DNA of 64,000 bases, from positions 18,696,573 through 18,760,572 of the forward strand of contig NC_090951.1 in assembly GCF_040807025.1 (NCBI RefSeq). The letters are read 5' to 3'. The DNA comes from Struthio camelus (lineage: Eukaryota > Chordata > Aves > Struthioniformes > Struthionidae). Below the pieces are notes generated by a model, which saw nothing but the letters and a program-made list of their open reading frames with translations, had not been told where the DNA came from and made no database searches. The position numbers and the translations under genes were made by a program. Positions 47,301 to 59,480 of this stretch are shown here, in pieces. Within the stretch, counting starts at the first letter, position 1; each line of letters opens with the position of its first letter.

Positions 47301-50300
47301 CACTTCACTTCTTATAGTGAATATTCGGACTTTGCCCTTACCTTTTGAGTCAACATCTTCTCTCTAGCTTCATCATGGATAGCTGGATTCCATGGAGAAA
47401 AACTATGGAGAAAGTAGAGTATCTCTTATTTTGCATTTTTTGAAACTAAAGCATACATGGCGAAAAATTATAGCAAAAAAGGAGCAATTCTCCTTGTTTC
47501 AGTTTGTTTTTCATGTCTGAAAAACTGACTACTCAGTGTTAAAGCACACAGCTATGAACTTCAATTCACATTGTCATGTACCTTTTCAACAAGACATATT
47601 TAGGTTCTCATTTTTGTTTGCATTGAGAACTGGAAATGCAGCAGATGCTAGAAGAAAGAGTATTCAAACATTCATTATGGAGCTTACTGTTCCAGCCCCC
47701 CTGCAAAAGAAAGCTCTAAAGATATCATCTAGTGCAGTCAAACAAGCAACAAGCCTGAAAATTCTTTCAGGAAAGTCTGAAAGCAGAATTTGTCACATGG
47801 ATATTGCCACTCGAGGACGGTGCTTTTCTTAAAGTCTTGATGCGCTTAGTGGAAAAAAAAAAACAGTAACAAGATGCTTGTGCTTACATCTGAGGTTCAC
47901 TCAGTACTAAACAGGAAGAAACAATAGGAGCAATATTCAAGGTATTCCTATGAAGGTAAGAATCGGGTCACTCAAATTTAATCTGTCGCCAGAAAAAGGC
48001 ATTTGAAATCAACAGCTATAGCTGTTTGGAAGCTATCACTTCCAAAACATTAGGGCATGGTAAGTTTGTTCATGGTACGTACATGATTGCATAGGGATCC
48101 TCTACTTTGGGCTGATCAAATAAGTGACTGCTGCATAGTTTGACACTGTCCACCACTTTACTTTTGAATAGCTGAATATCTTTTTCATACCTACAAGAGG
48201 GAAATAAGTAATGTTAAAGGATTGCAAAAGCCAGGTATGCTCTGGAGGCACAGCCTTGGCAAAGCCTCAATTTCAGATTCTAGCCCAACTGACTCTGAAG
48301 GTATAGACCATGAACTGAAAAACAACAGCTGCACAGACCTCTTGTTTCTCTACTTCTAAGCAAAAGTTTCACAGAAGACCATGTCCACATACATGGAAGA
48401 CACTTACAGCACTGCAGCCTCAGGATTCAGAGGACTAGTTGTATCGATCTTGTAGAAGACTCTGCGAGCATACATTAGTACTTGCCATATGTGATTATGA
48501 TTTCGTCTAAAAAGAACAAAATACAGTGAAGAATGGAAAAAACTTATTTCAAATTATACGTCAACATGTTAGCACTTACCTCCATTTTGCAAATGCTCTT
48601 TTCACATCCAGTTCACCAGACACGGGATCTACTAGCGGATGGAAGACAGGCAGATCAAAAACCAAGCGCTGCATTAGAAAAAAGAAATTCAATTTTAAAA
48701 GTACCTGGGAAAGATTTTTTTTTTTTTGGGGTCAGTCAGATGTTGTTTTCAAATACTAGTTAGCTAGTACTGCTCTGAGAGAAAACAACTTGAAATGGTT
48801 TATAGTGACTGTAAAGCTGTAATCTAACACATCCTCCTTACATGCAGGGTCTTGTCCTCCCTCTATCACATGCTTATCACCAAACCAAGGAACTAATCCA
48901 GCTAACTGCACAAGCACTAGTGCCAACGCAGGTAATAACATCAGATAAGATCCGATAAAACCAGAAATACTCCTTTAACCACTCGTGACTGAAAGTCTCT
49001 TTCTTACTAGAGTTACAATCAATACTTTTTTTTAATCCTACACGTTTTTAAGTATCCCATGCTGTGACACCAGTGTCTTAAGCTCTTTACAGTTAGTTTC
49101 CTTTGGTGTTTATCCATGCCTCCAAAAGAAAAAACAGTTTCAACATAAAAGTTTTAAAACCTTGCACTGGAAAAATAATGTTGGATGTATGAGATATACT
49201 GAAGTATGATTTTTGAAAGAAATTGTTTGCTACTAATTCTACACTTGTAGAGATGGTAACTTTACACAAAACTTGACTTTAGTTCTCAGCTACAGCAGTT
49301 AAACACACATACATAGGCACAATTCTCGTTTTAGAGAAGTCTGGCCAAGAGGGCTGGATGCTCTGCTCTGACAGAGTCGGACTGACACAAGGAATAATTT
49401 ACTTATCGTAAAGGAGCATACTAACTAGGATACTTCTCCCACAGAGAAACCTGAGATGAAAGGTAACACCCTACACTATCCATCTCCTCTCTCTTCCCCC
49501 CCCCCCCCCCACCAGCCTTACCCTCAAATTCTTAGTTCTTTGTTTCAACGTATTTTAGAAGAGATACGGGCAATAAATCCTGCAGCATTGTGGCAAGCAC
49601 TGTACAGGTACCTGTATTTTATGTTCTGCTATGTTGCTACTCAAGTTTAAACTCTTACAAGAGGTATCCAAATTCCAACTTCCTTGCCAAGGAAATAACT
49701 GTTCAAGAGCTGAGGTAAAGATTTAGTTGACTTAATAACCTAAAGCATCTAACTTCATGAAATTCCCTCTATACCAGTCCAGGTAATGAAATCACACGAC
49801 CTAGCACAAGCCCGAGAAGAAAAGCTGCAAGCATGAGCTCTTTAGCAATCTATTCCAAAACCCACAGAGCAGTAAGATTCTTCCACAGGTGACAGAAAAT
49901 AGATACAAGACAGACCACGAGTGAGCCCAGCCAACTGAACAAAACCAGTTCAAGGAATTCAGAAGTTGATTGGTATATTAGCTTTAATCAGAAGTCATAC
50001 TTTAAAACACACACACAAAACAACCACCCACCCACCCCCGCAAATCCAACAAACATCACCACTTACCGGGCAGTCTCCATCTGGGTAATTATCAGGAATA
50101 TAGACAGTAAATTTGAACACACCATCCTGGTAGAGCCCGTGCCTTATGAATATTACTCCAAACCACACTGCAAATGAGAAAGTTTGCTTGAGTAGAAGAA
50201 TTTTATTAGTAGTAGTAGTAAAGTTACATTTAAACTTACTTAATGCTGATCGGTACGACGGCTGCACATAGACACCTGGCAACTTCTGCTTTACAACCAG

Positions 50301-53300
50301 GGTACTGCAATTAGAAACAGTATTTAGAACAGCTCCACAACCGCCTTAAATCCACAGCAAGCTGACAACAGTAAAGCTAGGATGTACTGCCAGTAGTTTA
50401 ACAGGGGACTTTTTCCACAAACTTCCACTCAATTCCCAAGGGTGGACTGCTCACAGGAGAGGCAGAGAACTAGGGAAATCGTAGTCTTTCGCTCTGCTTT
50501 TCCTATCCCTCCCCTTAAAGGGCTACAGTTAAGAAACATTGTTTCTTAAGACAAGGGTAAGCAGAAGAGGAGTAGACCTATTTAATGCATGTCATCACTG
50601 CTAGGTTTTCGTTTTTCTACTGAAATCCCAATTTCAAAATAAAGGAGAAAAAAAGAAGTGCAATTAAGCCATTTTGACTTAATTAAATTTTGACTGCAAA
50701 TCTGATGCAGTCATCAGCACTTCCAGTTAATTCTGAAACTTGACCAAAGCTTTAACATAGCAGTAGTAACAAGTAGCTTTTCAGTCTTAAATAAGACTGC
50801 GAGGCAAGTGAAACAGGAATTATACTGGTAACTGGCAAAACAAAGTACCAAAAAATAGGAAGGACAGGCAAGCTGTAGGGTATATACTGAAATCAGCACA
50901 CTTGCACAAATACAAACAATAATCTTAAAGGAAAACATTATTGCATTCCTTAGCTTACAACTTCCACAATATACCTGAATTTGTTAAGTAAGAGGAGTTT
51001 ATCTTATTATTTTGATGCATTTTTGCATCCTTCAGAAGGAGGGGAAAAAAAAAAAAAAATCTTACATGAATTAAGTCTCATTCAGTTTCCTAAACAAGAA
51101 GTTTAATGTTTTAGAGTTCTCACTTTCAACTCAATGGTTAAATGCAAGAACTGAGACTTATATTGCATCAGGTCTCCAAGGGACTTCATTCCAAAAGGCA
51201 CAACATAGTCCAGAATCCAATCCATCTATTACAGAGGAAGTCTCCTCAGCTTTGCAGGACAAAATGCAAGTTACAGAACTAGGAAGCTTCACAAATAGAT
51301 TTGTATGCTCCCACAGCAGTCTGCAAACAGATCAATTCTATTTGATCCAAAGAAAGCTATTTAAATTGCACTAACTGTTCTCTCGTAAGCTTGACATTAA
51401 TCATATTTGAAAGTCAGGAAAGACTAGAGCCTTCCTAACATCCATTTAATAGGCCATATCAGGTGGTGTTCAAACGTTCTGCATAACTGAAGGAAGCTCC
51501 CACATCCTAACTCCATTAGACAGTACTCTATATTCATAACTGTTTTCCTACTAGGCATCTGCTTGCTTCTATTTTAATACTTGTTTCCAAAATTAGAAAT
51601 TTCTGACCAAAAAACTGTTAAGATAACTGGTTAGGATGCCTAACTCCAAAACAAAGTCTGAGAAATATAATTCAGAAAAACACATCTAAACACATCCCTT
51701 AAAAATCTCATCCCATTTTCTTCTCCTCAGCTACCTCAAGAGACTGAGGCTGCTCCTCCAAAAAACAAATTTTGTAGAGTTTGGAGGTATACTGCCTTCT
51801 TCACAGACTATGGCAGAGATACCATATGCAAGAACTACAGCTGTTATTTTCCTTCAAGCACAAGCCCGGTGATCTAAAACAGAAAAAAGTGAAAACCTAC
51901 AATTCTGCAAGGAGGGAATACTCCAAATAAAAAGGCCCGTAAGAAGCATGTGTTCCATTTGTCGACTGGGATGAAGGGGCAGGGGAAGCAGGCTTGGTTA
52001 TTGGCACAGCATTTTTTGGAATAGAAGGCAACTGTTTCTTGGTAGAGGCTCGTGGAGGACTGGTTCTTAGCTCTCCAGTCAGAGTTTTCTCTTCAGCTTC
52101 AGGTCTCTGTTAGATTACAAGAGAACCACAAGATAACAGGTCAGATTTTGCGAGTATTTAACATATGAGCACATTTTAAACACAAGTTTAAATACTGCCT
52201 TACTAATTACAAGTTTGGACAAGGAAGCCAGTCTTGGATTTTGGTGTTCTGGTTTTTTGTGTGTTTTAAAATAAACTTATATTCCATTAAACCTAGTCTA
52301 AAACTGCAAAAGCAATTAATATCTGAAGTCACACAGTCCGCTATTACTGCTGGATAGGAAATCTGCAGATTAGGACAAACGCTTAAGGAGGCTTGTATTT
52401 ATTTATAAACTGGCACCAGATAATATCTAGCATCAGCTTAGAAGTCAAGTCTATTTCCAGCACACCATATATCTAGATAAACCATTTCCACTGACAAGCA
52501 CCCTTGCATTCTAGAATTCAAGGAGTCTCTGAACAAGGAGGGTAGTAAAGCAGAGATGAAACAAGGAGAACTTTATACAGAGAAATTCCCATGAATATTT
52601 CACTTCCTGCTCGTGCTGGGACACCAATATCACACTGGGACTGATCATATAGCCTATTCCCCCTGTAGGGGAGCCACTGTTTGACAGCTGTACCAAGCCT
52701 TGTTTTAATAGTTTTGCTGTAGTAGCCTGTTTACACCTATGCTGTCTTTTTTTTTTTTTTTTTTTTTAAACAAAAGAAGGCCTTTGCCACTCCACTGGCC
52801 ATTGCTAGAGAACACCATACTATATACAGACCCTATAGTAATTCCAGAGATCACCCAAGACAAACCTGCAGGTTAAGAACTTCTGATTACGCTAGTTGTA
52901 GCAACAAAAGGCATGATAGCTGGTACAGTGTTGTCAAGCGTTGGATACCTGGACTAGTAACAGTACCCATGTCACCAGTTTCAAAGATATATAATTTGCA
53001 CTAGTGCTGAAAACCTGAAAAACGGCTAGACCTAAAACTAGTATGATTTCAGGCATAATCTACTGTAGCAAGCGATAGCATTATGGGGGTGCAGCTTTGT
53101 CAATGCCCAGTGCACATGCAGTACCTGGCTAAAGTCTATTCAAGCTAGTAAACAAATGGCATCAAGAACAGGTCTTTTAATCAGTCATTTAACATATTTG
53201 TTTTGTCTTTCCTGCTTAAAGATGCTTCAGATAACGAAAAGTCATTACAACAAATTCTGGAGTAGACTCTACTCACAGACACTTCAGTTAGTACAGCTCA

Positions 53301-54251
53301 AAGCTAGCTGGCTGGCAGTTTTACTGAAGATTAACCCAACGTATGCAGAGTAACCTGATGGTCTTTTCCAGAACTGATACTGCCAACACTCCAAAGAAGA
53401 TGCATTTAAGTCAGCTTTTAGAAAGAGATGAAAAGAGACCTTATATATTTCCTGCATTGTCGTCAAAGCTTCACCGGTCAAATACGTTCCAACGCCCAAA
53501 TCTTTAAACCAACGTATCCATATATCCAATGCCATGGCAGCCACAGACAGCAAAATTAAAGGCTACCCACAAGGTGCAAATGTTATACCAGCATGGAAAA
53601 GAGAGGCACTTGTTGCAGTGCACTACTAGCAGCTGTGAAACTCCCTGCTGTCATCCTAAAGAAGCAAGCTGTAAATACTTATTTTTATATACATGTGTTA
53701 CTATTTTAAACATGGTCTTCATTAGAAGCCCTGCAAATTATGACAATAATTCAGATTGGTTTCAGAAGACCTTGGTACACGTTTTCAATCCTAATGACTA
53801 AGCAAATCTAAGCTGTGAACTCATCCCAGAACACAGATGTTTCAAGGACCTCAAAAATTCTGTTCAAGGGCTGTTTTACTCCTCAGGATGTAACCATTAT
53901 CTCTAGCTGGGATATGAAGTTATTTCAACTTCACACATGATACCTAAAGTAGACATTACAATACTACAGAATAAATCAGAGAACCAGTTCTACCAAATTT
54001 ATGTCTATCCGATAGTTATTGAAACCAGCGATTAAGAATTTCATAGTAATTTGATAGATTTTTGTCTGTTCCTTTTTTAAGTTGGTTTCCATGATATTTC
54101 TTTGCTCATAAAGAATAACCACTCTACACTTAATTTACAGCATCACTCAATGCAGATTAACCCCTAACGCAGATGAACCTCTTGTAGCATCCTTCTATTA
54201 AATATCTACCTTGCGTACAGAGCTTGTAGACATGCTCCAGAAAGGGTTCAT
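44211..54251 (-). CDS. AKTIP: AKTIP (FTS), catalytically dead E2 variant, complete spliced gene
   Basis: Nine coding exons on the - strand join with consistent phases to 293 residues (human 292). FTS is the E2-variant subunit of the FTS-Hook-FHIP complex, which links dynein-dynactin to early endosomes. It has also been reported to bind AKT1 and shelterin components. Residues 1-70 are a Ser/Pro/Lys-rich disordered lead, 74-225 the UEV domain and 226-293 a C-terminal tail that contains SFSPWNP in human (IFSPWNP here). Where active E2s have HPN and a catalytic Cys in CLD, this protein has HPL (148-150) and ELD (157-159), so it cannot form a thioester, as expected for the family. Two introns are only 72-73 bp. 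The gene is tail-to-tail with RBL2. The start ATG has G at -3; a second in-frame Met is residue 7. Confidence 0.97.
44322..47341 (-). other. AKTIP: AKTIP last intron
   Basis: A 3.0-kb intron with a gtaagg donor and a ccacctag acceptor. It includes an open - strand frame at 45425-45829 (134 codons) without recognisable motifs. Nothing else was supported. Confidence 0.85.
47342..47402 (-). CDS. AKTIP: AKTIP coding exon (residues 237-257)
   Basis: A 61-nt exon encoding [20 protein letters not shown] plus K, with a ctccatag acceptor and a gtaagg donor. Confidence 0.96.
48083..48190 (-). CDS. AKTIP: AKTIP coding exon (residues 201-237)
   Basis: Encodes [20 protein letters not shown] and [14 protein letters not shown], the C-terminal helices of the UEV fold. 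Acceptor cttgtag, donor gtacgt. Confidence 0.97.
48408..48506 (-). CDS. AKTIP: AKTIP coding exon (residues 168-201)
   Basis: Encodes [20 protein letters not shown] and [11 protein letters not shown], almost identical to human. Separated from the previous exon by a 73-bp intron. Confidence 0.97.
48580..48668 (-). CDS. AKTIP: AKTIP coding exon (residues 139-168)
   Basis: Encodes [20 protein letters not shown] and DVKRAFAKW. This is the E2 active-site region: HPL replaces HPN, and Glu157 stands where E2s carry the catalytic Cys. Confidence 0.97.
49496..49510 (+). repeat. Poly-C (15) tract in AKTIP intron
   Basis: A run of 15 C after CT-rich sequence, in the 1.4-kb AKTIP intron 48669-50066. Confidence 0.95.
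50067..50167 (-). CDS. AKTIP: AKTIP coding exon (residues 105-138)
   Basis: Encodes [20 protein letters not shown] and [14 protein letters not shown], the beta-sheet core of the UEV domain, between catttgcag and gtaagt. Confidence 0.98.
50240..50304 (-). CDS. AKTIP: AKTIP coding exon (residues 83-105)
   Basis: A 65-nt exon encoding [20 protein letters not shown] plus L and one base of Met. The next intron (50168-50239) is only 72 bp. Confidence 0.97.
51901..52106 (-). CDS. AKTIP: AKTIP coding exon (residues 15-83)
   Basis: Encodes [20 protein letters not shown], then [20 protein letters not shown], then [17 protein letters not shown]. The Pro/Ser-rich stretch is disordered; the last 20 residues start the UEV fold. 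Acceptor taacag, donor gtaggt. Confidence 0.97.
52107..54209 (-). other. AKTIP: AKTIP intron 2
   Basis: A 2.1-kb intron with a 22-T tract at 52747-52768. It contains a - strand ORF (53284-53535) whose ATG lies in a perfect gccATGG context; see findings. Confidence 0.85.
53284..53535 (-). other. Small intact ORF inside AKTIP intron 2
   Basis: An ATG in gccATGG context at 53535 opens 83 codons to a TGA, on the same strand as AKTIP. The first part ([20 protein letters not shown]) has several CpG-containing codons in an otherwise CpG-poor intron. No acceptor is evident just upstream. I recognise no family. It may be an alternative first exon, a small gene or chance. Confidence 0.2.
54210..54251 (-). 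CDS. AKTIP: AKTIP first coding exon (residues 1-14)
   Basis: Encodes [14 protein letters not shown], identical to the human N terminus, ending phase 0 at gtagat. It is the coding part of an exon whose acceptor (ctatttttag) is at 54326-54327. Confidence 0.97.
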
Positions 54252-54325
54252 AACGTGTATTCCAAATAAAGGACTGCAATTTTTCTGTGTCTTCAGAGCT
54301 TCCTCAGGTCTCTCCAGTTTATACC
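54252..54325 (-). other. AKTIP: AKTIP exon 2 5' UTR part
   Basis: 74 nt between the ctatttttag acceptor and the ATG, so the 5' UTR is spliced and at least one non-coding exon lies upstream. Confidence 0.8.
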
Positions 54326-57300
54326 CTAAAAATAGACAGAATTAGGATTTAATGGGTATGCATCCTAACAGATAAAGAGGACTCATTATACAAATTCGGT
54401 TCAAATCTAATTATGCAGACAGCTTTACATTCCTATAATTTCAGGAGAAAACTTTTTGTAGTTAAGACTGACAATAGATAAGAGTGCCAAAGCTGTATAT
54501 TGTTTATCACACTCCAGAACATTCTTATAGTTGTCCATAAAATATTTTTTGCATTAGAATCCCTGCCTTCTTTCTGCTAGAAAGATACTCTAAAAAAGGT
54601 CTGGCATTCTATATTTTGTTTTGCCAACTAGAAAAAAAGATCATTTATTGGCTGAGCACAGTCAAAAAAAAAATCCTCTACACATGCCAACAAATAAAAG
54701 TTATCCCTTCAACAGTTAAGCCCAGCACTGGAAGTACTACAACAGCTTATTCTTTAGCGTGGTTAAGTGTTGTCCCTTGCATACTCCGCTGACTTTGCAC
54801 GTTTCTGAAGAGCACTACTAGTTTGCAAGTTCTCTACCATTCCCAGTGAAAGACATGATCCTCTTGTTGAGTTTGCATCACGTATGTGTCATTTTGCTTT
54901 CATCTGCATTGAAACTTGGCCAGGAATAGACAAAGCCTCAGAACACAGAAGTTTCTCTGTAGCTTATTTAATGGTTTCATTATGAGCACTAGGGCTTAGT
55001 ATGATCAGCAGCTCCATAACAAGGATTTCAGCAGTATTTGGTGATTCACTGTGTCATCTACTGTTTGTGCCCTTGATCCCAATGTTCCCCTCTACCCTTT
55101 GGGTGTTATCTCCAGCAGTCTATCGCTTTAAAAATGCTTTTGTTTGCCCCAGAACTCTTGTCTATAAGAGTTCTCTGTCTGTTTTCCCAGCAGTTTTTCC
55201 AACTCTCCTGATATCCAGTCTGGTTTTTTCCCCATTTCTAAACACACATTAAGTAAATGTTTGGGGCAATTCAGTTTACTCAGCTTCTATCATATGAAGT
55301 TGTACAACATTGACCAATGCAATTCAAAGGACGTGAGAAGGGGAGAGAAAGAAGAGCATAGGCTTATATCCTGGTCAGCGCTTTAAGTTGTTCTACACCA
55401 AGTCATCACCTATTCACAGAGTATACTGATTAGTTTTTAGAAGAGTTTTGATTACAATGTTATAACTTTCTCTATAAGGGATAATAAATGCCAATCTTGT
55501 TACAAAAGTTAAGCCAGATTACGCAAAAAAGTCTAGCAATGTTATACCTCCACAAGAAACGTTTGTAAGTATTTCTCTAGACTATATAACAGATAAGTAT
55601 TTAAAAAAAACACATACACAAAAAACACACACACAGAAAAACGCTGATAATTCATTCCCCCACCTCAAAAGAGTCTCATGCAAACATTCAAGCTCTACCC
55701 AGTATCATCCTAGCTAGTACACGTGATTCCTCCAGATATTTTTCTTCTTCATTGACCAGAGAGTCACCTAGTTCTGAGGCAGTGAAAACAGAAAGGCAAG
55801 CAGGGCTAGAGCGCTGGGGCATGCTCTGTGACAGCAGTGAGAAGTGGGAGAAGGTCACTTTTCTCCTTATTCTGTCTGGAAAGCAGAGGCAAGCTAGAAG
55901 GATATACCACAGGCAGCCATGCCTTTCCTCCTTCATGAAAGCCAGCCAGACTAAAACATCAAGATGCTAGGCTAGGAAGGTAGATGTTTCCTGAAGGAAC
56001 TTCAGCGTAGCCAGAGGGTGGAAGAACTGACGCACAAAGAGAGCTCCAAAGCGCTGTGGCCTTGACAAGAGAGAAAGCTGCTAGAAGCCAAGGTACAGGT
56101 TTTGGATGTATTAGCATGCGTATGGAGTGAAAGCTTTAAAGTTTTGGCTCTCTCTTTAAAAAAAGAGTAAGTAATATAAATTGCATTATTCCAGAACGAG
56201 ACATACGAGATACAGGAGTTGAGCAGGACGGAGAATGATGTATGTACATACAAATAGCCTAACTTATTACAGGCAAGACAGGGAACTGATCTAGAAGCTT
56301 GATAAGTGGTGCTAAATAGAGTTCAGTCACTGACTCCACCTTTCAGAAAGTAGCTATGCATCTCAGTACACTTCCACCTTTGCTGGCAAGCTTTTCATTT
56401 TATACATGCCTATTTACAGGCTATTAAGAACTGGTTCCCCCCCACCACCACCTAAAGCATTAAGTTAGTGCTAGTTAAACTACAGAATAACTTCTATCAA
56501 TTCTCCTACATGGATAACCTTTACCCAGCTGTTTCCCAGAAATAAGTCATATACAGCATTGTCCTAGATTTATTAATAAACTGTCCCCAGTTTCACTCAC
56601 CTGTTAAAATATTAGGTATGATAGAGATCTAATAACCTCAGAATACTAGTTTTCCTGAGGGACATTTAAAAAGCCCTTCAGGGTTTTTTTAGTGTTTGTT
56701 TCTTTTAAATAGCACATGTTCCTAAGCTATGTTAGGCATGGGAGCGGAGAATAATATTAGCACTTGTTCTGCAAGTGCTTATGCTCTCTAGCGTGTTTAT
56801 CACAGAATTTACTACATTACATTAATCAAAAGAATCACTAGAAATAAGTCAGGTATCAACACGTTTAAATCTGCAGATGGCTTATCCTACCTCTCACCAT
56901 AGAGAGGGTCTGCACCAGACAAAGCAAGCAAGGTCCCAACACCAGTAAGTGGATCTTCTGAACAGTTCAGTCATTCAATTTTAGATTGGCTACAACGTCC
57001 AGAGCAAGGGTACCATTGCAGCACCTTACGGCATCCCACATTACTGTAAACATCACCTTCCCAGAAGAACCCAATCCACCAGTCTTCTTCGTTTTATGGA
57101 AAGGGAATGAATACACCCAGAAACCTCACCTTGCCTCTTTTCACACTGTCCGCGTTCACAGTACCTCGTCTGAAGTTTCATAACGTGCTGCTCAATAGCA
57201 TGTTCGATCACATGCTACTTCTACAAGAACAGAAAGCAAGAGCAACCTCCTAGACAGTTCTTCTCTCATGGACTTTCTACAGGCATAAATCTGCGTCTCA

Positions 57301-58459
57301 GCAAATCCTCTCATTTTTATTTTAAATACTGTACCTGGGTTACTAAGAGATATCTATTCTGTACCTCAAGACTAGACCAAGGAAACCACTTGTGGCCATC
57401 AGCATAATCTTATGTTAATGCTCATCAGCACTGAAGTATGCAATACAAGAGAGCATTCAAAGCAAGTTCTGCCACTTCAGAGACCAAAGACTCACTCAGC
57501 ACTTTATCATCACTCTAACACACACACAAAAACAAAACAAAGATATACACACTCTAATGGAAGCCAAAATTTCAAAGACCTTACTCTTTTACTTTTTGCA
57601 TCACTACACGAGACATCCCAATTAAAAGTTACTTTTGTTGTTTATACTTGCTGGTACAACACAGCATGTTTCCTTACTGTCATCAGTCGTTACACCAACT
57701 ACAACAGGGCACCAAGCCAATTCTATAGACTTCATCTGCCCAAAACAGGCAGAGAACTTTTTCAAGCATTTTCTGAAAAAGCATTAAATGATCCCTCAAG
57801 AAATAAATAAGCGTGCACATGTGCATTTACATATATGTTTTACACAGTCTGTCCCCTACCCGAAAGGGAAGGGAACCATTCCTACACCTGAGACTGAACA
57901 TAGCCGAGGACTAGAGAATAAAAGAAAATTTGACCACAACGCTCCTGGGTGTTTTTTTCTGGGGATCGCAACTGCCGGTTTCCAGCAGCGCCGGCTCCTG
58001 TCTTGGGCCAACCTCCTCCCGACCTGGCTCAGGCCGGCGGACGAGGCGCGGGCTGGGCAGCACGGGAGGCGCCGAGGGAGCTCCGCCAGCGCGCAGCGCC
58101 GGCCAGCCGGGCCTGTTGGCCAGCCGCCCTGCCAGGGCGGGAGCGCACCTTGCGCGCGGACACCTGCTGCCGGGGGGTCTCAGGGAGGCCAGCGCAAGCC
58201 ACACGCCAGCCCAGCCCGAGCCCGCGGGCGCCCTGCGAGGCGCCGGGCAGCGGCCGCAGCGGGCGGCTCGGCAGCAAGAGCGGCGCCAGGCCGGGCCCGC
58301 CGCTCCCCCCCGCCCCGCCGGGCCCGCGAGCTGTCACAGCCGCCCGCCCGCCCGCCCTGCCCAGCCCAGCCGGGGGGGCTGACCCCCCGCCGCCATCGCT
58401 GTCGTCGCGCCCGCGGAGGGCCGGGCCCTCCCGCCGCCGCCGCCGCCCGCCCGGCTCAC
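54326..58459 (-). other. AKTIP: AKTIP intron 1
   Basis: About 4.1 kb if the donor at 58459 is right. It contains chance-length + strand ORFs (57412-57810) and an ACACAC-rich patch near 55,610-55,640. No recognised element. Confidence 0.6.
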
Positions 58460-59095
58460 CCGCGCCCCGGCCGCTCCGCTCCGCTGCCCGCGCGGCCCAG
58501 GCCCCGCCAGCCGCCGCCGCCACTCCCCTCCTCTCCCCCCGCCGCAGCCCCATTTAAATCCCACCCCCTCGGCGGCGCACTTCCGGGCCCGGCCGCCCAC
58601 CCAGCCAATCGCTGGACGGCTCTTCCGGGAAGCCTCTTGCGGTGAGGCGCGGCGCGGACGCGCTCAGCCAATCACAGCCGCCCTGCTGTCTGTGAGGCAA
58701 TAAGGCCGCCCCCCCCGCCCCTTCTCGCTGTGTGGGGCTCGCGGCCGCAGGGGTTCTGCCTCCCTGGCGGCGATTGGCTAGAGGGCCTACCCGTCCCGGG
58801 GGAGGCGGGCCAATAGGGGTGGTGTTGACGCACCTGTCACTCTGTGAGCAGAAAGCAAGCGCTGGGGAGGGAGCGTGCCGAGGGCACATCTGCGATTGGC
58901 TGGCGGAGCCGTCGCTCGAGCAACCTGCTCGCGGCTGCCGATTGGCAGAGCCCAAGAGGGAGCCGGGGCGCTCGTGCTGCGGCAGGGGCGGGCGGGGCGG
59001 CCCCGCTCCGCCGGGCCTGGGCCTTGGGCCGGGCCCGCCGCCGCCTGTGGCGCAGGCGACGGCCCGGTAGCGGCCGAAGTAAAACCGCCAGACAA
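57960..59095 (-). promoter_or_regulatory. AKTIP: AKTIP CpG-island promoter with six CCAAT boxes
   Basis: This dense CpG island contains the probable AKTIP start. CCAAT boxes lie at 58605-58609, 58668-58672 and 58810-58814 (+ orientation) and at 58773-58777, 58895-58899 and 58941-58945 (- orientation). An ETS/GABP site ACTTCCGG is at 58579-58586, a palindromic CTTCCGGGAAG at 58622-58632 and a weak TATA-like ATTTAAAT near 58552-58559. Such NF-Y/ETS islands are commonly bidirectional. Confidence 0.85.
58460..58550 (-). other. AKTIP: Probable AKTIP non-coding exon 1
   Basis: A strong - strand donor (GGGTGAGCC) at 58459-58458 within the CpG island lies just downstream of the TATA-like and ETS motifs. 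It is the best donor to pair with the exon 2 acceptor. The start site is not defined. Confidence 0.5.
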
Positions 59096-59480
59096 AACTC
59101 CGTGTAAGCTAAAGCGGATCTGGAAAAAAAAAAAAAAGTAGAAAAAAGCAGAAAACTGCTGTTGACACAATCCACACTAGTCTTAACGGCGCTGTTCTTT
59201 CAAGAAAGAGCTGCGTGTCCATATAAATACATATCGGTGGAAAGCTAAAGTTCATTCTGAATGTAATACGTACGCACGGATCGTCCCAGCACGAGGAGGA
59301 AGGGAAATAAACGCAACTTAGATTGTTTTAACGCTCTTCCAGCATCACGTCAATACGGAACTACTGGAGCGCAGCTGTGAAGAGCTGGTGAAGGAAGCTG
59401 CAGGAGGACAGCGCGGCTGGAAGCTGTAAAGCCCGTGTTTCCTTCACAGTCAGTTCAGAACCTCTCAGATAACTCTACAG

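Noticed and set aside
57788-58645. 285-codon + strand ORF in the AKTIP CpG island
   Set aside because: Low-complexity Pro/Arg/Ala product typical of GC-rich DNA; overlapping frames on both strands are equally open.
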